DNA of 64,000 nucleotides from Halichondria panicea. Lineage: Eukaryota; Porifera; Demospongiae; Suberitida; Halichondriidae. Below, piece by piece: positions 1 through 14,800 of the stretch. The position numbers and the translations under genes are program-made. Below the pieces are notes generated by a model that did not search any database, was not told the DNA's origin, and worked only from the letters and a program-made list of their open reading frames with translations. The stretch's first letter is position 1, and each line of letters starts with the position of its first letter. Location of the stretch: contig NC_087384.1 in the NCBI RefSeq assembly GCF_963675165.1, forward strand, positions 86,001 to 150,000, given 5' to 3'.

Positions 1-2772
1 CCGTGTCCCACTTCGTATCGTACTGCCCTCTCTCACTATGTGGACATCACCTCTTGTCCTCGTACCAACGTACTCAGGGAACTGGCCGACTTTGCATCTG
101 ACTCCACCCACAAGGACTTTCTGTTACGCATCACCTCTCCCACAGACGAAGGAAAGGTGAGGGTTCGGAGTGGGCGGAGTGCTGTGTGTGGCTTTACTTG
201 CAGTCAGTGATGTGCCAGCATGTATTACACTGTGTTTGTAGAATGGCTGATTATTTTCCCTCCCCTCACCCCCTCCCCCCATCCTCTAGCGTGAGTACAG
301 TGAATGGATAGTGAAGGACAAGAGGACTATAGTGTCTGTGCTGGAGGACCTGCCTTCCTTCAAGCCACCATTAGACTACCTCCTGGAGCTACTGCCTAAA
401 CTACAGGCCAGGTACTACTCCATCTCTTCATCACCCAAGGTGAGTGTGTGTGTGTGTCCAATGCAAGGTCAGGTGAGTAGTGGGTACATGTACAGTACAT
501 GCTGGCTGGGTTTAGAGCTTGAACTTCACTGTGTGGTTGATAACTTTTGGATAATTCTCTTGTGTTTAGCATTTCTCCTTTATGTACTAAGGCAGTATAG
601 TGGTGCATGGTGTCATCAGTGCCCCCCCCCCTCTCCTAGGGCAGTATAGTGGTGCATGGTATCATCAGTGCCCCCCCCTCTCCTAGGGCAGTATAGTGGT
701 GCATGGTATCATCAGTGCCCCCCCCCCTCTCCTAGGGCAGTATAGTGGTGCATGGTGTCATCAGTGCCCCCCCCCCTTCTCCTAGGGCAGTATAGTGGTG
801 CATGGTGTCATCAGTGCCCCCCCCTCTCCTAGGGCAGTATAGTGGTGCATGGTGTCATCAGTTCCCCCCCCTCTCCTAGGGCAGTATAGTGGTGCATGGT
901 GTCATCAGTGCCCCCCCCCCTCTCCTAGGGCAGTATAGTGGTGCATGGTGTCATCAGTGCCCCCCCCCTCTCCTAGGGCAGTATAGTGGTGCATGGTGTC
1001 ATCAGTGCCCCCCCCCCTCTCCTAGGGCAGTATAGTGGTGCATGGTGTCATCAGTGCCCCCCCCCCTCTCCTAGGGCAGTATAGTGGTGCATGGTGTCAT
1101 CAGTGCCCCCCCCCTCTCCTAGGGAAGTATAGTGGTGCATGGTGTCATCAGTGCCCCCCCCCCTCTCCTAGGGCAGTATAGTGGTGCATGGTGTCATCAG
1201 TGCCCCCCCCCCTCTCCTAGGGCAGTATAGTGGTGCATGGTGTCATCAGTGCCCCCCCCCTCTCCTAGGGAAGTATAGTGGTGCATGGTGTCATCAGTGC
1301 CCCCCCCCCTCTCCTAGGGCAGTATAGTGGTGCATGGTGTCATCAGTGCCCCCCCCCTCTCCTAGGGCAGTATAGTGGTGCATGGTGTCATCAGTGCCCC
1401 CCCCTTCTCCTCAGGTGCACTCCACATCCATCCACATAACAGCAGTACTGGTGGAGTATATCACTAGGACTGGCCGCACCAACAGAGGAGTCACCACCTC
1501 ATGGCTCAAGAGACTACAGACACAGCGAGAGAATGGTGGGTGGCTTCATGACGAGTCTAGCTTCCTAGAGACTCAACTGTTGAAGGAGTAATCCAATGCT
1601 TAGAAAGTACACCTACACTTGTCAATGCAATGATTATAAGTACATGTTTGGTGGCAACTAGGCCTCACATTGGCTCACATTATATTCCTTATCGTATTAC
1701 TAGTGATAATCTACTTGTGTGTTGTATGTATCTACTGTGTTGGATGCAGGTGGTCCAGAGGTGGTGAGGATCCCTATATTTGTCCGTCACTCTAGTCTAC
1801 GCCTCCCGTATCGAGCTATCTGCCCAGTGATGATGGTGGGGCCGGGTACTGGGGTGGCTCCATTCAGAGGGTTCATTCAAGAGAGGAGCGTCATCAAGAG
1901 CAATGGTGTGTTTATATGAAAGCCTACAAATACTGTGTAACAGGTATATAGTACATACTGCTGTGTGTACACTGGTTGCCCCCACATCCTTGCCACAATT
2001 ACCTGGAAGCCTTCTTCCTCAACCACAAACCTAGCTTCTACACTTCATTATATATAACAATGTGCCTATTGTGGACTCTCCCCTCAGGCAAGCAACTGGG
2101 TCAGACTGTGCTCTACTTTGGTTGTCGTAGTAGCACGGAGGACTATATATACAGGGATGAGTTAGAGGGATACAGAGACTCTGGTGTGTTGAGTGACCTC
2201 CAGGTGGCCTACTCCAGGGACACACCTCAGAAGGTGTATGTGCAACACAAGCTCATGGAGACTGGGGCAGCTGTGTGGAGTCTGCTGGAAAAGCAAGGCT
2301 ACTTCTATGTGTGTGGGTAAGTATCTGTATAATAGCTAGTGGTGTTCCAGTATGGCCGGATAGCCTGAACTATGTGAGATTATTGTTGGCACGTAAAGAT
2401 ATGATCTGTATTTGATATCTATATTGAGTGTTTTTGGTTTCCATGGCATTGAATTGATTACTTACTATAACAAAGGCAATTCCTTGTTGCTGCTGTCTAC
2501 TCTATACTGACAGTTTGCAATTCCTAAGTCATCAGATTGTTAGTGATACTATAACAAAACAAGCCCAACAGTTTGCTCAATAGTGCCTGTCTTTGAACTC
2601 ATTGTCGCATGTCTTTGTCACATGCAGTGATGCTCGTAACATGGCCAGAGATGTACAGAACACACTCATCCAGATAGTGGCAGTACATGGACAAATGGAC
2701 ACTTCAGCTGCTACAGAATATGTCAAGAAACTGCAAAAGAGAGGACGCTATATTCAAGACGTCTGGTCTTGA
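1..2772 (+). CDS. POR: NADPH-cytochrome P450 reductase, C-terminal part (5' end outside window)
   Basis: Six exons: 1-156, 290-439, 1415-1535, 1750-1905, 2088-2316, 2628-2772 (stop), all GT-AG with matching phases; 318 residues are in the window. The enzyme passes electrons from NADPH through FAD and FMN to microsomal P450s. This part covers the connecting, FAD and NADPH domains. Visible motifs in order: PCPTSYRTAL, the FAD-binding RYYSISSSP, GRTNRGVTTSWL, the nucleotide-binding MVGPGTGVAPFRGFIQER, FGCRSSTEDYIYRDEL, KVYVQHKL, YVCGDARNMARDV, and a C-terminal DVWS whose aromatic residue stacks on FAD in this family. The protein aligns almost without gaps to vertebrate POR from memory. The FMN domain and membrane anchor must lie left of the window. 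The intron before exon 3 is mostly a minisatellite made of acceptor-like units. The gene is convergent with the AdipoR gene. Confidence 0.95.
590..1411 (+). repeat. Minisatellite of about 17 units, each ending like a splice acceptor
   Basis: About 17 head-to-tail copies of a 47-50 bp unit, nearly identical apart from C-run length. Each unit reads GGCAGTATAGTGGTGCATGG, then a TGTCATCAGTG stretch, then a run of 7-10 C, then TCTCCTAG. The last unit flows straight into the true acceptor of POR exon 3 (TTCTCCTCAG ending at 1414), so the array looks like amplification of that acceptor. Confidence 0.95.
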
Positions 2773-3090
2773 TTGAAACTGTTTATTATTAGGGGAACTT
2801 TGAGTTTTATTTATATAATTATAGTATGTGTGCGTGTATATAGTGTATATAGTGGAGAACTGTTCCTGGTTTTAAATTGAACAGAGTTTGTATAATTTAT
2901 TGAAGGTATAATTATTATTTTCTTGCTCTACATGTATTTCATGATCAATTGCTATGGCAACTAGTAATGCGGCCCTGATTAAGTGTTATAAACTGGCATA
3001 CTCTAATCTTTATTTAAAATTAATAATAATTATCACAATTCATGATTTGTGTATGATATAATTATGCAGCAAAATAAGAAATAATAATAA

Positions 3091-4182
3091 TTATATAGCA
3101 AGCATATCAAATGGAAGACTCTCAATGCAACTACCAACGTTGAGACGGTATGTGATCATGTTCAACAGTGCATTGTAGTGAACCAATGCAGCCGTGACCA
3201 CACACACATGAAACAGTTGGTGACTGCTGGCCCAGATATCGAATTTACCCGGAAAGAATCGCTCAGGAATCCTCATAACGTATAGAGAAGCTCCAAATAT
3301 GTACACAGCCCCCATCAATACAAAGCCCCACAACGAGTATGCATGAGTCGACACTGTGTAGCCATCCCTGAGGAATATGTGCATGAAAGGAATTGCAGCG
3401 TACAGTCCAAACAGCACAAAGACAGTGAATCGAAGTGCTCGAAATCTAGGAGTTGCAAACTTGTTCCACATGCTGACACACACACACAGAGTGCAGAGAC
3501 ACAGAGAGACGACTATGTAGGCATACTTGGCATAGGTGGTGCAGTAGAAGCCATAGTAGTAGGCAGGTACCGAGGAGCCGGTTATGAGGAATGATATACC
3601 AGTATAGTCAAGTCTGCTCAGAACACCGTACACTCCCTTCGAATGGTTAGAAAACGTGTGAAATATCGCAGAACAGGCCAAGCACAATACAGCACCACCG
3701 AAGAAGCACAACAGAGTGGCCTGCTCCTGCCACGGTAAATCGTGTATCTGGATGTCCTCGAAAAGAAACGTTATGTAATCTCCAAAGATGTACACACCAG
3801 CGACTAGCATGATGAAGAATAGGGCACCAAGGAGATGGGTCCAGATATTGAATGTTTCTGTGTGAAGACGAAACATGCTTTTAGCACATCCACGGAATGA
3901 GTACATTGGAGGACGGTGGTTGTGTTGGAGGAACTCGTTGTCTCTCAGCCAATCAGGAAGGGAGTCAAATGGAATAGAATGCCATGCCCAGCTCACAATC
4001 TTGTTGATTTTCGAGCTAATCTTCTTTTCCAGGTCTGGTATTGAGATGGTAGGAAACAAAGAAGGGGAAGATGAACGGTTCTCGATCTCCTGTGTTGTTG
4101 GTAGCTTGGACTGACTCTCAGGACTTGGGGTTTTCTTTGAGGACTTCGAGTGCTGTCTTCGTCTTCCTTTGGAGGCAGGCAT
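3091..4182 (-). CDS. ADIPOR: Adiponectin receptor-like PAQR protein (intronless)
   Basis: A single 363-codon ORF starting at an ATG (4180-4182). AdipoR proteins are seven-pass membrane proteins with an internal N-terminus and zinc-dependent ceramidase-type activity. The first 100 residues are polar and basic (PASKGRRRQHSKSSKK). The PAQR core follows, from about residue 95 (SFRGCAKSMFRLHTETFNIWTH). Metal-site histidines sit in SAIFHTFSNHS and in SHQLFHV. RIPERFFPGKFDIW is a signature of the AdipoR1/R2 branch rather than the progestin-receptor branch. Length is close to human AdipoR1 (375 aa). It is head-to-head with ARPC3 (345 bp between start codons) and tail-to-tail with POR. The complete lack of introns contrasts with POR and ARPC3 on either side and may reflect a retrocopy or ancestral intronlessness. 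Confidence 0.93.
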   Translation of the reverse strand: MPASKGRRRQHSKSSKKTPSPESQSKLPTTQEIENRSSSPSLFPTISIPDLEKKISSKINKIVSWAWHSIPFDSLPDWLRDNEFLQHNHRPPMYSFRGCAKSMFRLHTETFNIWTHLLGALFFIMLVAGVYIFGDYITFLFEDIQIHDLPWQEQATLLCFFGGAVLCLACSAIFHTFSNHSKGVYGVLSRLDYTGISFLITGSSVPAYYYGFYCTTYAKYAYIVVSLCLCTLCVCVSMWNKFATPRFRALRFTVFVLFGLYAAIPFMHIFLRDGYTVSTHAYSLWGFVLMGAVYIFGASLYVMRIPERFFPGKFDIWASSHQLFHVCVVTAALVHYNALLNMITYRLNVGSCIESLPFDMLAI

Positions 4183-4527
4183 TGCAATGGGTCAATCAGA
4201 GATGTCAGATCTTGAGGTTCTACGAGATATTATAGCTTTCTGATGGCTTTCTCATGCGCATATGCCTTCTAGTTCTAGCTTCTGCATCGAATGATCGATC
4301 CCATGATGGCGTGTTGCCACGCCCATGCATTTTTTGTTTACGAGCCACACCTTCTTTCGTTGTTAACTTTCTCCCGTATTTTCTCTATGACAAGGCTTGA
4401 GAGACTACCCTCTTTTCTGCACGTGAGTCTCAAGCCCAAACTTGGTCATCTGAGCTCAGTGTTCAACAACAGTTAATTGTGGAAGAAATATAACTTTGAC
4501 TGGGATTGGAAGAAGTGGACATTGACA
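4183..4527. promoter_or_regulatory. Divergent promoter between AdipoR and ARPC3
   Basis: 345 bp separate the two start codons. No TATA box or long ORF is evident. Both 5'UTRs and both promoters must fit here. Inferred from geometry only. Confidence 0.5.
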
Positions 4528-6297
<1,770 letters not shown>

Positions 6298-6874
6298 ACA
6301 TACTCACAAACATTTTATTTTATTTGTGTAGTTGGTTTTGAGTAGCTGAATTTTGAACTACAATAATTATATTATAGTGTAGCAAATTAAGTTATAATTA
6401 GCCTCCTTCCCAGGCCCATGGTTGTGCAGTTCTGATTGTATTTCTGGTTATAAACCACACCCACATACAATTATACCCACATACAAGCTGTTCGAGGGCG
6501 GTCTGGAATCGAGACTTGCTATGATTTAGTGGGAGTGTCAGTTGTGTTTACTTCCGGAGTTGATTTGTTATCTATAAACATCCATCCATGCAGAGTTGAG
6601 TCAATGGTGAATGAAGCACATATCAAAGCTCGTCTGAACTAGCTATTGTGATCAAGAGAAGATTCTCGTGGTGTTCCTGATAGCCTTGGTGAGTGTGTGT
6701 ATGTGTTAATATACTCTTAGTGGTCCTACACACTTTACACTGTGTCTTGTATAATGCACAAAACACTCATTGATAAATGAGTATGGCAGTTTGCAGTGTA
6801 CTATGTTCTAGCTCTGGCCTGTTATAAGTATTGTAGCTACTCCAATGGCATTCATGTACCAAGCAATTAGCATG

Positions 6875-7094
6875 CAGCTCAATGAAGGCTAGTAGGCATT
6901 CTCTTACTGCCAGCTCAATGAAGGCTAGTAGGCATTCTCTTACTGCCAGCTCAATGAAGGCTAGTAGGGCATTCTCTTACTGCCAGCTCAATGAAGGCTA
7001 GTAGGGCATTCTCTTACTGCCAGCTCAATGAAGGCTAGTAGGGTATTCTCTTACTGCCAGCTCAATGAAGGCTAGTAGGGCATTCTCTTACTGC
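6875..7094 (+). repeat. 36-37 bp tandem repeat, six copies
   Basis: Six copies of a unit starting CAGCTCAATGAAGGCTAGTA and ending CTCTTACTGC, differing mainly by one G. Confidence 0.95.
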
Positions 7095-8149
7095 TTTTGA
7101 TATCTGAACAATTGAAGTGTCTAATAGTTTTGCTATTAAACTAACTGTGCTATCTATCATGCTGTGAGGAGGTACTTGCACTGGCTGTGTGTGTGCATGG
7201 TCTAGTGTGTTGGCAGAGCCGTGGCTAGGTCATAAGACAGCTGTAGCTAGGGCCTTCCTGAATGTACTTATATGTCCCTGTGTTTGGCGCAACTGTGTAG
7301 TGCATTTGGGCTCACCTCTGAAGTCAGAGATTAGAGGAAGATCCCTCATGTGTTTATATTCCATGATACTGCAACGCTTTCACAAAATGATGTTTTAGGT
7401 ATTTATTTCCAAGGTGTGTGTTTGATCATGTCCCCTCAGTAGCTAATAGTAGCTGTGCCTAGATAAGAGCTGTTGGGTTGTCTCTGTGGTGATGGCCAGT
7501 GTGTGGTGAGAAGGGTGATTATGTTGTGTGTGCAAGTTATCCCCAAAACACCACACACTGCTGATAGGGTATGGGGACGGAACATGAGGGAACATTGTGA
7601 CCATGAGGGAACATTGTGACCATCAGAGCTTGTGCTGGTCATTATTACAATGCTCATGTCCTGTTGTTCATTAACTCAAATATCTCACAGTTTTTATGGG
7701 GCATTTACTAAACTGTCTTTGATGTACGTGCGAATATAAGGTACTGTGTTGTGACTGCCTAATGTGAACTTGAGTACTTGGTTGTCCATGTTTTTACATT
7801 CCATCATGCTCTGTGGGGGTTATCAATCTCTGTGGGGGTTCTCAGGTTGAGAACAGCTCCTATAGTGTCAGAAGACGTTAAGCGAAGGAATTTTCTCTGT
7901 AAAGTTATGCTTATAGAGATATTTCCCCGATGCTATCACTTATTTATTTAACAGTTAGACCTCCAGTTGGACTTGTTCATAGCATAAAGAAGTGACATAC
8001 AATAGCAATCACTGGTTGTGAGTGTGTGGTGATGTTGAAGATGGTAGTGATGAGGTGATCCTCACTATCTCTTTATCTCCTTTGTGCCATGATTTATTGT
8101 CAAAACTAACTTACTCTGATCTGTGGAATAACTTACTCTGTGGCTGTAA

Positions 8150-8440
8150 TGAAGAAGTGGCCTAGCACATGCTGTGGAGCTTGTATAGCCTGGCTGCATT
8201 ATAGAGGGTGGCCTATATTTACTAGCACATGCTGTGGAGCTTGTATAGCCTGGCTGCATTATAGAGGGTGGCCTATATATACTAGCACATGCTGTGGAGC
8301 TTGTATAGCCTGGCTGCATTATAGAGGGTGGCCTATATATACTAGCACGTACTGTGGAGCTTGTATAGCTAGCCTGGGAGGGTGGCCTATATATACTAGC
8401 ACGTGCTGTGGAGCTTGTATAGCTAGCCTGTGAGGGTGGC
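8150..8440 (+). repeat. About 60-bp tandem repeat, five copies, related to a dispersed family
   Basis: Units begin TAGCACATGCTGTGGAGCTT and contain GCATTATAGAGGGTGGCCTA. The TATAGAGGGTGGCCTA core reappears at 30867-30900 and, inverted, near 21645, so it belongs to a dispersed repeat. Confidence 0.9.
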
Positions 8441-9087
8441 CTGCTTATACGTAACCACATTAGACTAGAGTACCCAAAATATGCAATTGTTAGCATAAAC
8501 CATTTACTAGGTCCAATCTTGTTATGACTTTGCTTAGCATGGCTTGTTTGGAATTTAACTATCGCCATATGTGGGAAGAAGCCATTTGCCCGGTCCGCCA
8601 GTAGCCCTGTCGAGACATGTGTGTGGAGTGGGTGAGGGGTAGTGTGTGGAGTGGGGTGGTGTGTGGAGTGGGGTGGGTGGGTGTGGGGTAGTGTGATGTG
8701 TGTAGAGCGTCAGAGTTAGCTCTTTCTCGTATTGCGTGTCCAGTAAAATAGTGGACATAATTCATTGTCCATAAGCACATTCATTGTGTACTTTTGTGTC
8801 TATTGTACTGCACACAATATATTGTTGTTAATTAAATTCACAACTCCTAATAGATCAGTTGTATAGAGTCAGACTACAGGCTCGATGTTACCATAGTTAC
8901 CTACATGAATGCCATCTGTTACCATGGTTACCTACATGAATTCCATCGGCACTTACTAAAGTGCAATATAGTGTCGAGGTGACATGATGCCTCGAAAACA
9001 AAACGCCCAAACTAATGTATGTAAAAAAAAAGAGTTTAATATGAATAATTATGTTTCCTAGTACATGTACTGTCATTTTGTGGCAGC

Positions 9088-9190
9088 TATAGTCACGGTG
9101 ATGGCTGTAGTCACGGTAATGCTATAGTCACGGTGATGGCTATAGTCACGGTGATGGCTGTAGTCACGGTGATGCTATAGTCGCGGTGAT
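9088..9190 (+). repeat. 17-18 bp tandem repeat
   Basis: About six copies of a TAGTCACGGTGATGGC unit. Confidence 0.9.
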
Positions 9191-10082
9191 GACAGTGTGA
9201 CCATACACTTACGTGGAACTAGAGTAGGGATCGTGCTAATGGTTGAAACCTGAGGCCGTAACTTTGAAAGGTTTGCTTCTCAATCATCTCTCTGATTTGG
9301 ACCACAAGTTGATGGTCATGCAGAGACAGTGTCTGTGTATGGGCTCAGATAATTGAGAATCAAAGGATGACAGCTACACGAATGTGTTCACACTATGCGT
9401 GACTTAGAAACCTCTCAATCTCTTTGTGACACGACACTATGTGGTTATAAAGATACCCTCTTAGTTTAAGTGTGGGGCTATAGAAGAGCAGCTGGTCGTT
9501 CAACAGGAACACACAATATGTTATAATGAAAGTGCTGACACTGCATTCCTGTCTAATGACCACTTCACTGACTGCTGAATAGTTGCAAGACTTGTGTGGT
9601 CTATTTCAATGACCTCTGCACTTGCGATAATTATCATAACCTTAACATAACATCCCCTAGCTCTATATATACACACGTAGCAATCCACACACAGTTATAG
9701 CCACGTATCTGTGATAGTACTCTGTGTGTCTGTGTGTCTGTGTGTGGGTGTGTGGGTGTGGGTGTGTGTGTGTGTGGGTGTGGGTGTGCAGCTAGTACAT
9801 AACTTCTTATGGTTACTGTACATATACTTTGCCAGAAATGTCGCCTTTCAATTAGCGACCTTTCAATTAGTGACTTTTCAATTAGCGTTTACTCTCTGTA
9901 ATTTAAAGCAATTATAGTAGCTGCCATTAGCGCTATTGTCTCAGTGGTGTAGTGTGTGTATTGTGTGTATTGTGTGTATTGTGTGGCAGGTGGTGTTATT
10001 GTTGACTGTGTGTGAGAATGGTGCTGTTTGTACAGACTCACTTGTTTTGTAAACTTATACTGAAACTAAGTCTCTTGTACAG

Positions 10083-11798
10083 GACAGTGTATCAAAGTCT
10101 GGTCGTCATGGAGATTGCAGTCAGTCATCATCAGCCACTATTTTGTGGACCTGTACAGGTGAGCTTGGTGTGTGATGTGTGAGGTGTGAGGGGTGTGTGA
10201 TATGGATAGGTCAGAAGTGCTTGTACCTGGGCTGGCCTGCATGTTCTGGGAATGAACAATTGCAGTACCTAATAAACTGAACTAGCTATACATGTTGCCA
10301 AGAGTTCATTAACCCTAACCCTAATAAACGCTTGATGTTGCTATAGTGATGCATGCTAACTGCATGTGTGTTGTGTGACAGATATGATATCTTCTCTAGG
10401 ATAATTATAGGAAATTATGATTATTGCTTTTCAATGACACTGAGGTCATAGTTGTACACATGTGTGCACCTGTTTGGATGATCAACCAGTCCCTCTCAAT
10501 AGCTGTTGTGTGTATCTATGCAGGGCTATGCAGGGCTATTGTTTCTCATGTGTAGGCAGTTTATATTGTATGGACAGTGTATTGGATTACAGCCCTTGTG
10601 TCAGATATACTGCAATTGATGGCCTATTTGAATACAAGGTCATAATGGACACTAACTCTCAAAATTAAACGGAATATGTTCTTGAGAAGTGTAGGATCCT
10701 CACTATGGCCATCCTCTGCATAGTCTCATAACAAGGTCTAATGGACTGTTAATTACCTCAACATTTCAGAGTGTTCTTAGCTATTTGTACCTTCTACATT
10801 AAAGCACTTCCTTTATGAGCACAATATAGCAGTTGTGCAATCACACGCCTAGGTGACCTTGTAACTACCGGCCACAGTAATGGAGTGTGCCTCGACTGTC
10901 ATGTACATGCAGTCATGTGATATATACACACAGAGGGAGCCTGTGTAGAGTTTCAGGTTGAGCATTTTAGGAGTCCTTCTATCTGTACGTGTGAGAAGCT
11001 ACTATATTTCCTTGTATGTGGTATGTGATGTTTTGTACACGTAGGTTGACAAGAATACAATAATATGGTTGAAATAGCAAACACATGTACAGTGAGTGTA
11101 CTTCCCATGCTCTATAGGCGATAACATCATCTGTGTACTTGTGTAACACGCCCACACACACACACACACACGCCCACACAACAATATCTCAACACTTACA
11201 GTGGATTATGAGAACGTGCTAAGAATGTATTAATAGCTTCGATAATCATCTCAGGTTTATAGTCTTGGTATCGATTAGTCCGTCCTATATCATGTTGCTT
11301 TTCATATCTTCACGCTATTTAGTTTGCTGTATTTGTACATGCACACTGGAGATGAGAGTGCCTACACTTGTACACTGGAGATGAGAGTGCCTACACTTGT
11401 ACACTGGAGATGAGAGTGCCTACACTTGTACATGTATAATATATGTATAGCTATAGACAGAAGCCCCTGGACACTTGCATGGTTTCATCTCTCCCTGGCC
11501 ACTGTGGTGGAGATGTCTGGTGTCAGATAACATTTCCCTAACCTTGTGTGGTGCTGACTCAGCAGTAGCTAGAGTGGCGGACCATTAGCGGTGTGCATGA
11601 ATGGCTTCTACTGTGGCCACCTGGCTTTGTGTGGCCTTGGGGTTTCGTTGCAATAAAGATCAACCGTATTGCTCTGCCCTTGAGGTAAATGTGCGTTTTT
11701 CAAAATTAGATTTTTTAGTGCCGTAAAACCATGACCCATTATCATCTAGCTATGTACGATACAGTTGTCTATAGAGCTCTGTGTAGTTCTGACAGCTA

Positions 11799-11858
<60 letters not shown>

Positions 11859-14800
11859 CACCCGCTGTTACAAGGAGCAGTCATCTACCCTGGCAAGGGC
11901 AGTGCTTGGCAACCAGTAGTGACTGCCATTCCTGCCATGACAGAAGTGCCCAAGGAATCTATCATTGCCAACACAGACTTCACCATAACAAGTGGACTAG
12001 CAAAAAGGTGATCAACCGTGAATTCAAATAATCCATGTATTAAAAATCAATAAAGAAACAACTGCCAATAGTTTATACATGTATGGCTTCTCCTTCGGGC
12101 AGGAGATAAGATCTGCCCTAGCTATAGCTAATTGTAATCACGTAATTATGAAGGCAAGGGCTGTACAGATGTCCTCTCTGTAGCCTAGCTAAACATGGCG
12201 ATATCATTCATACATTCCTAGCAGTTGTGTGTACTCTCCTAGCAGCTATGTGCAGTACAGGGTGGTACAGGGCTAATGCTGAGTCAGCATACAGGGTAGC
12301 TAGAGGGCTAATGCTGAGTCAGTATACAGGGTAGAGGGCTAAATGCTGAGTCAGTGTCACTGTGTATTGTATAGATAGCTTCCTTACTTGGTATGATTCA
12401 CTAGTTTGTGGGCATTAGCTGTCTCCTAGAGTCATGGCTGCCAACCCTGTGTATTGTGTGGGCTGCCACCATCACTATTCCATGCATGTGCATGCTACTA
12501 GAGTGTTATTGTGCCCTCCCGCACATTTGTATTATCAATGGGGGTAAGTTCTATTGAGGGCTGAGATTTCCACACACCTTAACCATATCTCTATAGGCTG
12601 CATAAGCTTTCATATCATTCACCAGTCTTGTGTCTATACCATTAGCATTTAGTGCTTCTGTTTGTAGGTTTTCTATCTATCGGAATGTTGTCACTAATCA
12701 TGAGCATTAGTAGTCTAGCCTTGCATCTGCGTATCATGTGACCACCTGCGTATCATGTGACTGCCTGCCTGTGTATCGTGTGGCTGTTGTCGGATGATGG
12801 GAAACCTGATGCCAGATTCTCAAACCTTGCACTCAAATATTATGCTTTTAATCAGTTCTTGTGATGAGGTTACTGTGTGTACTGAAGTCAGGAAGCTATA
12901 GAATACGTAGTTCACATGAAGCCAAATGTTTTACTGGCGTAGGTTTTTAAATGGTTTTTGGTCAAGGGGAGTCCTATGGCTGAGCTGGTAGAGTATCATA
13001 TTATTTTGTGTAATTGTCCTTGAAATCTCATTCTTATCATTACGATGTAACCAGAGTTCTGATAATCCAAATTCAATGATTTTTTATTTTTTGGCAGTTT
13101 AAAAGTAGCCCGTTCAGATGGTATGCTCAGCCATAATTTCCCATTTTCAGGAAAAAACCATGGTATTTTGTCAAAAACAGGCCCAAAATAACTTTTGATT
13201 TTTTAACACATCATCTGAAAGGCTTCTCTCTAAGCTTTCATTGTATAACATTATTGGACCAACGGAACTAAAGTTATGGCCGTTCAAAGATACTCTTTAT
13301 AACGCTGTCCTCCCCCCCCTCCACACACACACACACACACACAGACGACTGTCTAGTAAGAAGCGTAAGAAGCAGCTTGAGGCACACAGACACAGTGGGT
13401 GTGGTGACTCCGCCCACTCTGATAGATCTCACAGTCCTAGTGACTCAGCGTACGGCAGCTGTCAGTCAGTGTCATCCCACCCACTCACCTCCCCACCACA
13501 CGACAGAACTACGTGAGTGCCACTAACATGTGTACTGTACGTAGGATAATTATTAGTATGTATGCGACTTTATTAGACCTATAGTTACAATGCACATCAA
13601 TGTGATATAATTATTGTTAGTGTTTGTACGTCATGAGCACATAACTTGAATTGCTTTTTTATTATTTTTTATTACTCACTCGCTTGATGACATTTTGCGA
13701 TCTGACTCGATTAATTATTGCTAAATTATTCCTTTGCCCAGTGTAACAGTATACCACACCATACTGACCTGACTAACTAGATCAAAGCATCTTTTAATTT
13801 ACTATGTATAGCTGCGTAGGCTCTAGACTTAAACGTGGGTACAGAATATCTAGCTTTAAGCACGAGGAATTTTTGTTGAAATTCATATAGTTAATAACAC
13901 ATTTGATATTGTTAGCTATGCTGTCACTAGGTGGGCCGGGTGCTGTTGGCGTAGTTTGGGTTCTCAATTCAATTGTCTTGACATGGGCAGTAGTATAAGC
14001 ACACACAGTACACCATGCAACTACAGGGCTAGGGCTTTGATGTGTATGATTGTCTGACTACTGTGTTTGTTGTTGACTGGCCCTATTTTGGCTTGTTGAA
14101 TGAATTATGGCATTTCTAAGAATGTTCTAGTGTCTCTGTCATGTATATATAGCTGGGTGTCACTGTTTCATACTCTTAAGTCATATCTGCAAAATGATAC
14201 GAATGATAGCTCCTAATTAAAGGCTAAGGCAGTATGTCAACTATACTAATTCCTTAATTTGAACTGACACTGTATTACATTTTTCCCACGCATGCAGTGA
14301 TACGGGACAGCAGTTAACCTCCACATCTCACACTCTCTCACGCTCCACCATCCTCTCCCATACTTCCTCCTCGTCCTTCCACCCGCCCACACACTCACAA
14401 CCCGCCCCCTCATCTCACACCACTGAGCTGAGGAACCCCGGCAACTGCCCACCACACGCAACCATGCCTGCCCTTGCTCAAAACCAGTACTCAAATCCAG
14501 GTAATAATAAAATGGGTAATTTAAAACTTTTGTTAGGCTCAATCAGCCCATATATGATCTTTAGTAGTCTATCATTGTAATTGCGGGGAACTTCGCTGGC
14601 CAAAACAAGTAGCAATAGCTATGCATGACTGAATGCCATCGTTCTGGGAAGTAGTCATAGGATATGAGTGTGTGAACGTCCTGTTGAGACTGTGTGGTGT
14701 GAGTGTTGACATACTTGTGTCTCTACCCTAGTAATGCTGAGTCAGCTGCAGCAGGAGCTCAACTATCGGTTCCTGTCAAATGGAGGGAAACCGCAACCAG

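Larger units (their letters stand above)
6298..10082. other. Intergenic region and long 5' intron of the next gene
   Basis: No conserved coding sequence is seen. A plausible non-coding first exon ends near 6689 (CCTTG before GTGAGTGTG). The rest holds tandem repeats (6875-7094, 8150-8440, 9088-9190) and GT-rich stretches around 8610-8700 and 9720-9790. Confidence 0.5.

Noticed and set aside
10311-10324. Telomere-like AACCCTAACCCTAA
   Set aside because: Just over two units and isolated; chance or a tiny remnant.
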